From positions 124,001 through 188,000 of the forward strand of contig JAMCTG010000005.1 of the NCBI GenBank assembly GCA_023379005.1: a stretch of 64,000 nucleotides of DNA. Reading direction: 5' to 3'. A program made the translations under genes and the position numbers. Shown in pieces: positions 60,236-64,000 of this stretch; the stretch's first letter is position 1, and each line of letters opens with the position of its first letter. The notes beneath the pieces are model-generated. The model was not told where the DNA came from, did not search any database, and saw only the letters and a list, made by a program, of their open reading frames with translations. This DNA is from Candidatus Babelota bacterium (lineage in GTDB: Bacteria; Babelota; Babeliae; Babelales; Babelaceae).

Positions 60236-63048
60236 TAAAATGCTTGCCCAAGTGTTAATGTCCAAGAATAAGATTTATCTTGTGGAAATCTTTTTTTCCA
60301 TTTCCACCCAATGTCAAAACGAATAGGACCAACTGGAGTTGCATAACGTAGACCAAAACCTGTACCACCAACCCAATTGTTTCCTAAAATATCACTAAAT
60401 TTTTGTCCGACCAAAACACCCATATCATTAAAAATTACTCCAGAAATTTTTTGATATAGTGGAAATCTAAATTCACTATTTATGTTAACCATACTTTTGC
60501 CACCAGTGGGAACTAGGCAACAGGAATTAGTATCATCCTTTGGCAAAAAATTTACGGGGGGTACATGATCAGGTTCATAACTTCGTATTGAAAATGAACC
60601 GCCCAAATAAAAACGTTCAATTGGCATAATATTTTTAAAATCTGAATTAAAAATATGACCAAAGCGAAATCTTAGAGCACAGATTATAGGATCAACAATT
60701 GGAAAGAAAAAAGATTGCTCAAATAAAAATTTTATAAAATAGCCCTGAGGTAAATTGATAGGAAACATTCCTTTTGCCGAAAATAAAGTTAATGAACCTT
60801 TTTTTGGATTTAATTTATCATCTATAAAGTCTAAAAATATTGAAGGTTCAATAAAAAAATATGGAACATATTTTCCTAAAAGCCGTGCTTGAAAATCAAT
60901 TAATGCTGCAAGATGAGGTTGAAGACTATCAATTTTCATCGCCTCAAAACCAAGATTCATTGAAAAATCATAACGCTCTAATTTTTTTGTACAATTTACC
61001 AAGCAGCCATCTTGAAATGCTTTATATAAATTTTTTCTTGAACCTATAACTATCGGTTGTTCATAACGAATGCTATAAACTTTAAAAGCGGTTCTTATTG
61101 GAACTTGGAAAAACCAAGGAACTTCGTAAGAAAAACAAATATCACTTTTGTATCTATTTGCTTCTAAAATTATTTTTATAATATCAGCATAGTTAAATGG
61201 ATTTTTCCAAATAAATGATGCACCAATTAAATAAGTTAACCCGCCATTGAAACTTAAATTTCTGCTGACTGATTGAAATCCAACTCTTGTTCTAATTTCA
61301 AAAGGATCGTCCAGATTATATTTTAAAAGCAAATCCTTTTCATTTTTTTTATTTTTATTATTTAAGACTGTTAAATTGATTTGATCAAAAATATTTAAAT
61401 TTCTTAATTTTTTTAATGATTCATCTATTCTTTTTCTATCGAAAATTTCATCTTTTTTGAATGTGAGTTCTCTTAAAATAATATCTGACGGTAATGAACT
61501 GGATCCACAAATAATTGTTTTACCAAATGTTACCTGGTTAATATCCCCTTTAATTTGCCAAACTAATATGCAACCATCAGGCTCTTCGTTAATTTTGTAA
61601 TCTATTTCTACGTATAAATATCCACAAGATCTAAAGTGATTAATTAAAGATTCTTTTTGTTCCTTTAAAAAATCAACATTAAATGGCACAGGACCGCCAG
61701 ATAAAATAAAAGGATTAGGAAAATTTTCTACTTCAATTTTTTTTAAAAATTTTCTCTCGCCTTCATGAATTGAAATTTCTAACTCATATTCTTGATTTAA
61801 ACCCAACTGCTTTAAATTTTGGTTTATAATTTCGAAATCCCAAAAACCTTGTTGCAAATAAAACAAAGTCATTTCATCTAGAGCTTGTTTTAAAGTATCT
61901 TTGTCATAAAATTTATTTTCTAAAACGCTATCAAAAAAGTTATTTTGAAACTGTTTATTTCCTTGAATTGATATCTTTTTAATTTCTGCACGTTGTCCTT
62001 CATTAATTAAAAAATATATTTTACCATCTTCTTCTTTGACATTTACAACAATGTCCCAAAACCCAAAATTATGATAAATGTCTGCTATCTCTTGTGCCAA
62101 TAATGAAGGTGATATTAAAAGAAGTGAATCTCCAAAATATAGCATTCTAGAAAGCAATTGGTTTGTAGTAAAAAAGTGATTCCCAAAAAAAATGAATTTT
62201 CTTTTATTTTGCAAATCAATTTCAAAATTTAAAATTATTTTATTTTTTTTTGATGAAAAATTTTTATTAAATTTAATTTTGCTAAATAAATAACCTTTTT
62301 TTGCTAAATATTTTTTTAAATTTTCTATATGTTCATTTATCAGATTTTTACTATAAATATTTTTTTTAAGTGAATTTAAAAAGTTAACTTGAATTTTTTG
62401 TTTTAATTTTAAATGATCATTATTTATTTTTTTTGATTTAAATTGTAAATCAATATCCTCAATTACATATCTATCTAAATTTTCTAAATGTAATTTAACA
62501 ATCACTGACTTTGTTTTTGGATTATAATCTATTTTATCTGTAACATTTGCAGACAAAAATCCATCGGCGTGAAGATCTTTGATAATTTTTGAAATAAAAT
62601 GTTTATGCTTGTTCTCATCAAAAAATTCACCAACTTCAAAATGATAATTTCTTAAATATTTTTCTTTGTTCCGCAGCCTGCCCTTAATTCGTACGTTTTC
62701 AAAAGTCCTATAACTGTGTAGTTTTAATAAAAGATTAAATTTATTTCCTGTAAGCTTTTTTAAAGACAAAGTGCAAGATTCAAATTTATTTTTCTTTTTT
62801 AAGTTCTGTAATAAATTTTTTAAATCAGCTTCATTTGCAAGACCTGGTTTTAAATCAATCAACTTACATTGTTCGAAATCATCAAAGATAACGTCTGAAA
62901 ATATTTTTATATCATTTAAGTACAATGGAAATTGAATGTCATTAAAAATAGATTCACTAAACTCATTTTTTAAATTGACGTTTATGTTTTGAGTTTGTGA
63001 TGACCCTATAAAAAATATAAATATGAAAAACAATGATGACAAAAACAC
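60235..63048 (-). CDS. Omp85-family outer-membrane protein (BamA/TamA type)
   Basis: 937 residues. Signal peptide (about 1-17) after a GTG start at 63048 with GGGG upstream. A long N-terminal half holds several POTRA-like modules (for example FENVRIKGRLRN, IKKISIQGNKQF, LKKIEVENFPNP) and the C-terminal half is a 16-stranded-type barrel with FYLGGSFSIRSYEPD (the VRGF loop) and VGPIRFDIGWKWKKR, ending in Phe (TLTLGQAF). BamA inserts barrel proteins; TamA is similar. BamA versus TamA cannot be decided, though the large POTRA part favours BamA. Hairpin R5b follows. Confidence 0.93.
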   Translation of the reverse strand: MFLSSLFFIFIFFIGSSQTQNINVNLKNEFSESIFNDIQFPLYLNDIKIFSDVIFDDFEQCKLIDLKPGLANEADLKNLLQNLKKKNKFESCTLSLKKLTGNKFNLLLKLHSYRTFENVRIKGRLRNKEKYLRNYHFEVGEFFDENKHKHFISKIIKDLHADGFLSANVTDKIDYNPKTKSVIVKLHLENLDRYVIEDIDLQFKSKKINNDHLKLKQKIQVNFLNSLKKNIYSKNLINEHIENLKKYLAKKGYLFSKIKFNKNFSSKKNKIILNFEIDLQNKRKFIFFGNHFFTTNQLLSRMLYFGDSLLLISPSLLAQEIADIYHNFGFWDIVVNVKEEDGKIYFLINEGQRAEIKKISIQGNKQFQNNFFDSVLENKFYDKDTLKQALDEMTLFYLQQGFWDFEIINQNLKQLGLNQEYELEISIHEGERKFLKKIEVENFPNPFILSGGPVPFNVDFLKEQKESLINHFRSCGYLYVEIDYKINEEPDGCILVWQIKGDINQVTFGKTIICGSSSLPSDIILRELTFKKDEIFDRKRIDESLKKLRNLNIFDQINLTVLNNKNKKNEKDLLLKYNLDDPFEIRTRVGFQSVSRNLSFNGGLTYLIGASFIWKNPFNYADIIKIILEANRYKSDICFSYEVPWFFQVPIRTAFKVYSIRYEQPIVIGSRKNLYKAFQDGCLVNCTKKLERYDFSMNLGFEAMKIDSLQPHLAALIDFQARLLGKYVPYFFIEPSIFLDFIDDKLNPKKGSLTLFSAKGMFPINLPQGYFIKFLFEQSFFFPIVDPIICALRFRFGHIFNSDFKNIMPIERFYLGGSFSIRSYEPDHVPPVNFLPKDDTNSCCLVPTGGKSMVNINSEFRFPLYQKISGVIFNDMGVLVGQKFSDILGNNWVGGTGFGLRYATPVGPIRFDIGWKWKKRFPQDKSYSWTLTLGQAF

Positions 63049-63129
63049 AGATTAACCCCAAAAAGTACTTTAATTGTAGCAAAAATTTAAAAAATTATTA
63101 GGATATAAGTAATTATTTTGGGAGAAAAT

Positions 63130-63363
63130 ATGTTAAAAAAGATATTTTTAATTTTTGGATTATTTTTCGGACAAACTTTTGCCATGGATGCAAATGAATT
63201 TAATGCGCTAAGATTGCGCAATAGGATATTTCCTCCAAATCAAATCAGACGTGAATGTAAAGAACTTGCAATTAGTTTAGGATTAGGCGCAGTAGCATTG
63301 TGGTTACTTTTACACAAACATTTTGAGGAAGTTATAAAAGAGGATATTTATCCTACTTTTTGA
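63130..63363 (+). CDS. Small exported/membrane protein
   Basis: 77 residues from the ATG at 63130, after a GGGAG ribosome site; an ATG at 63118 is too close to that site. N-terminal leader (LKKIFLIFGLFFGQTFA before MDA) and a second hydrophobic stretch near residue 58 (ISLGLGAVALWLLL). No family recognised. Lone gene between the Omp85 and acylphosphatase-like genes. Confidence 0.5.
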   Translation: MLKKIFLIFGLFFGQTFAMDANEFNALRLRNRIFPPNQIRRECKELAISLGLGAVALWLLLHKHFEEVIKEDIYPTF

Positions 63364-63404
63364 AAAAATTAAAAAAATTATTTCTGGAACTAATCAAAAA
63401 ATTG

Positions 63405-63680
63405 TTACTCAATAATCCTAAAGACTCCACGATAATCTTTATCTTTTAAAAATGGCTCAACCTCTAAAAATTGATCTGGGTCTTGAATACAAATTGCATG
63501 CAGTTCATCTACAAAAAGATCTACATTTTCCTTTTTGCCGCATGCAACCATTTTCATTTCACCTTCTACCAATTGCACCAAACCCTCAACCTCGTATTTT
63601 TTTGCAACTTTTTGAATAGAACTCATTACGCCACTGGGTTTTGCCGGAATTTGGCATGTGATTTTTAAACACTTATTCAT
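63405..63680 (-). CDS. Acylphosphatase-like protein lacking the catalytic residues
   Basis: 91 residues from the ATG at 63680 (AAAGGAGAAGC before it; the ATG at 63716 is upstream of that site). The order resembles an acylphosphatase, but the V-Q-G-V-G-F-R loop reads PSGVMSSIQ and the catalytic Asn segment (WVRN) reads LVQL, so Arg and Asn are gone. The later EPFLKDKDYRGVFRI matches the family end. Probably a fold remnant with another role. Confidence 0.6.
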   Translation of the reverse strand: MNKCLKITCQIPAKPSGVMSSIQKVAKKYEVEGLVQLVEGEMKMVACGKKENVDLFVDELHAICIQDPDQFLEVEPFLKDKDYRGVFRIIE

Positions 63681-63754
63681 TGCTTCTCCTTTTTTTACCA
63701 CTTTCCTTTTCAGCATAAGGTATCAAAACATTTTTACTCCTGTCAAAGATAAAT

Positions 63755-63783
63755 TTGGGTATGATATAAAATTGTAGTATAAT
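63755..63783 (+). promoter_or_regulatory. Candidate gltX promoter
   Basis: TTGGGT (63755-63760), 17 bases, TATAAT (63778-63783), 78 bases before the ATG. The region between holds hairpin element R6. Confidence 0.5.
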
Positions 63784-63811
63784 TAAAGTAAAAATTTATA
63801 TTTTATTGACA

Positions 63812-64000
<189 letters not shown>

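Overview
The window is a strongly AT-rich, gene-dense stretch of a bacterial chromosome using the standard code (TGA is a stop; ATG, GTG and TTG starts all appear). The lineage is inferred, not proved. An Omp85 barrel protein implies a Gram-negative envelope. Many small exported proteins carry leaders ending in CFA-ME. Ankyrin/F-box and WD40 proteins with signal peptides, a polyamine importer and the near absence of biosynthetic genes fit a host-associated bacterium with a reduced genome. Candidatus Dependentiae (TM6/Babeliae), which live in protists, is my best guess.

Layout. 1-4.9 kb: tandem array of seven exported zincin-like (HExxH) paralogues, one with a destroyed active site, with duplicated promoters, terminators and gene relics between them. 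4.9-7.5 kb: a UvrA missing about 100 residues. 7.5-13.1 kb: four consecutive exported proteins of unknown function, the last with a P-loop-like motif. 13.2-14.6 kb: exported WD40 protein. 14.6-24.5 kb: dnaE, PIN-PhoH, a DUF6629 membrane protein, a small exported protein, an F-box/ankyrin protein, an ATP-dependent DNA ligase and pgsA. 24.7-28.3 kb: tRNA-Met, secD, tRNA-Leu, an exported coiled-coil protein and a PNPOx-like protein. 28.3-39.6 kb: mostly minus-strand housekeeping runs (hemW, DUF4381-like, DUF58, serS, HU; dCMP deaminase, PAP2, LysE, gatA, gatC, MATE, rsmG), with tatD on the plus strand. 39.7-48.9 kb: an exported unknown, an HPS-like enzyme, NUDIX, a second F-box/ankyrin protein, topA, a heparinase-like protein and metG. 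49.1-52.0 kb: two translationally coupled exported WD40 proteins, the first with seven almost identical 132-bp blades. 52.0-56.6 kb: polyamine ABC transporter plus a His-rich membrane protein. 56.8-60.1 kb: a pentameric ligand-gated ion channel (pLGIC) homologue coupled to an exported protein that joins an inactivated PPP-phosphatase-like domain to a LIVBP-type ligand-binding domain. 60.2-64 kb: Omp85 protein, a small membrane protein, an acylphosphatase-like protein and the start of gltX.

Two things stand out. First, the 56.8-60.1 kb gene pair looks like an undescribed sensor/channel system: ligand-binding protein, pseudo-phosphatase and ion channel made from one transcript. Second, eight copies of a hairpin element share the plan N5-TCGATAC-(stem-loop)-CACTC-N5'-GA. 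The N5 arms occur as five different, fully compensated pairs, and six copies lie sense-oriented within 30 nt of a stop codon. A separate GC-rich element family is inserted in frame inside tatD and in the linker of the pseudo-phosphatase protein.

All homology statements come from reading motifs by eye; no database search was possible.
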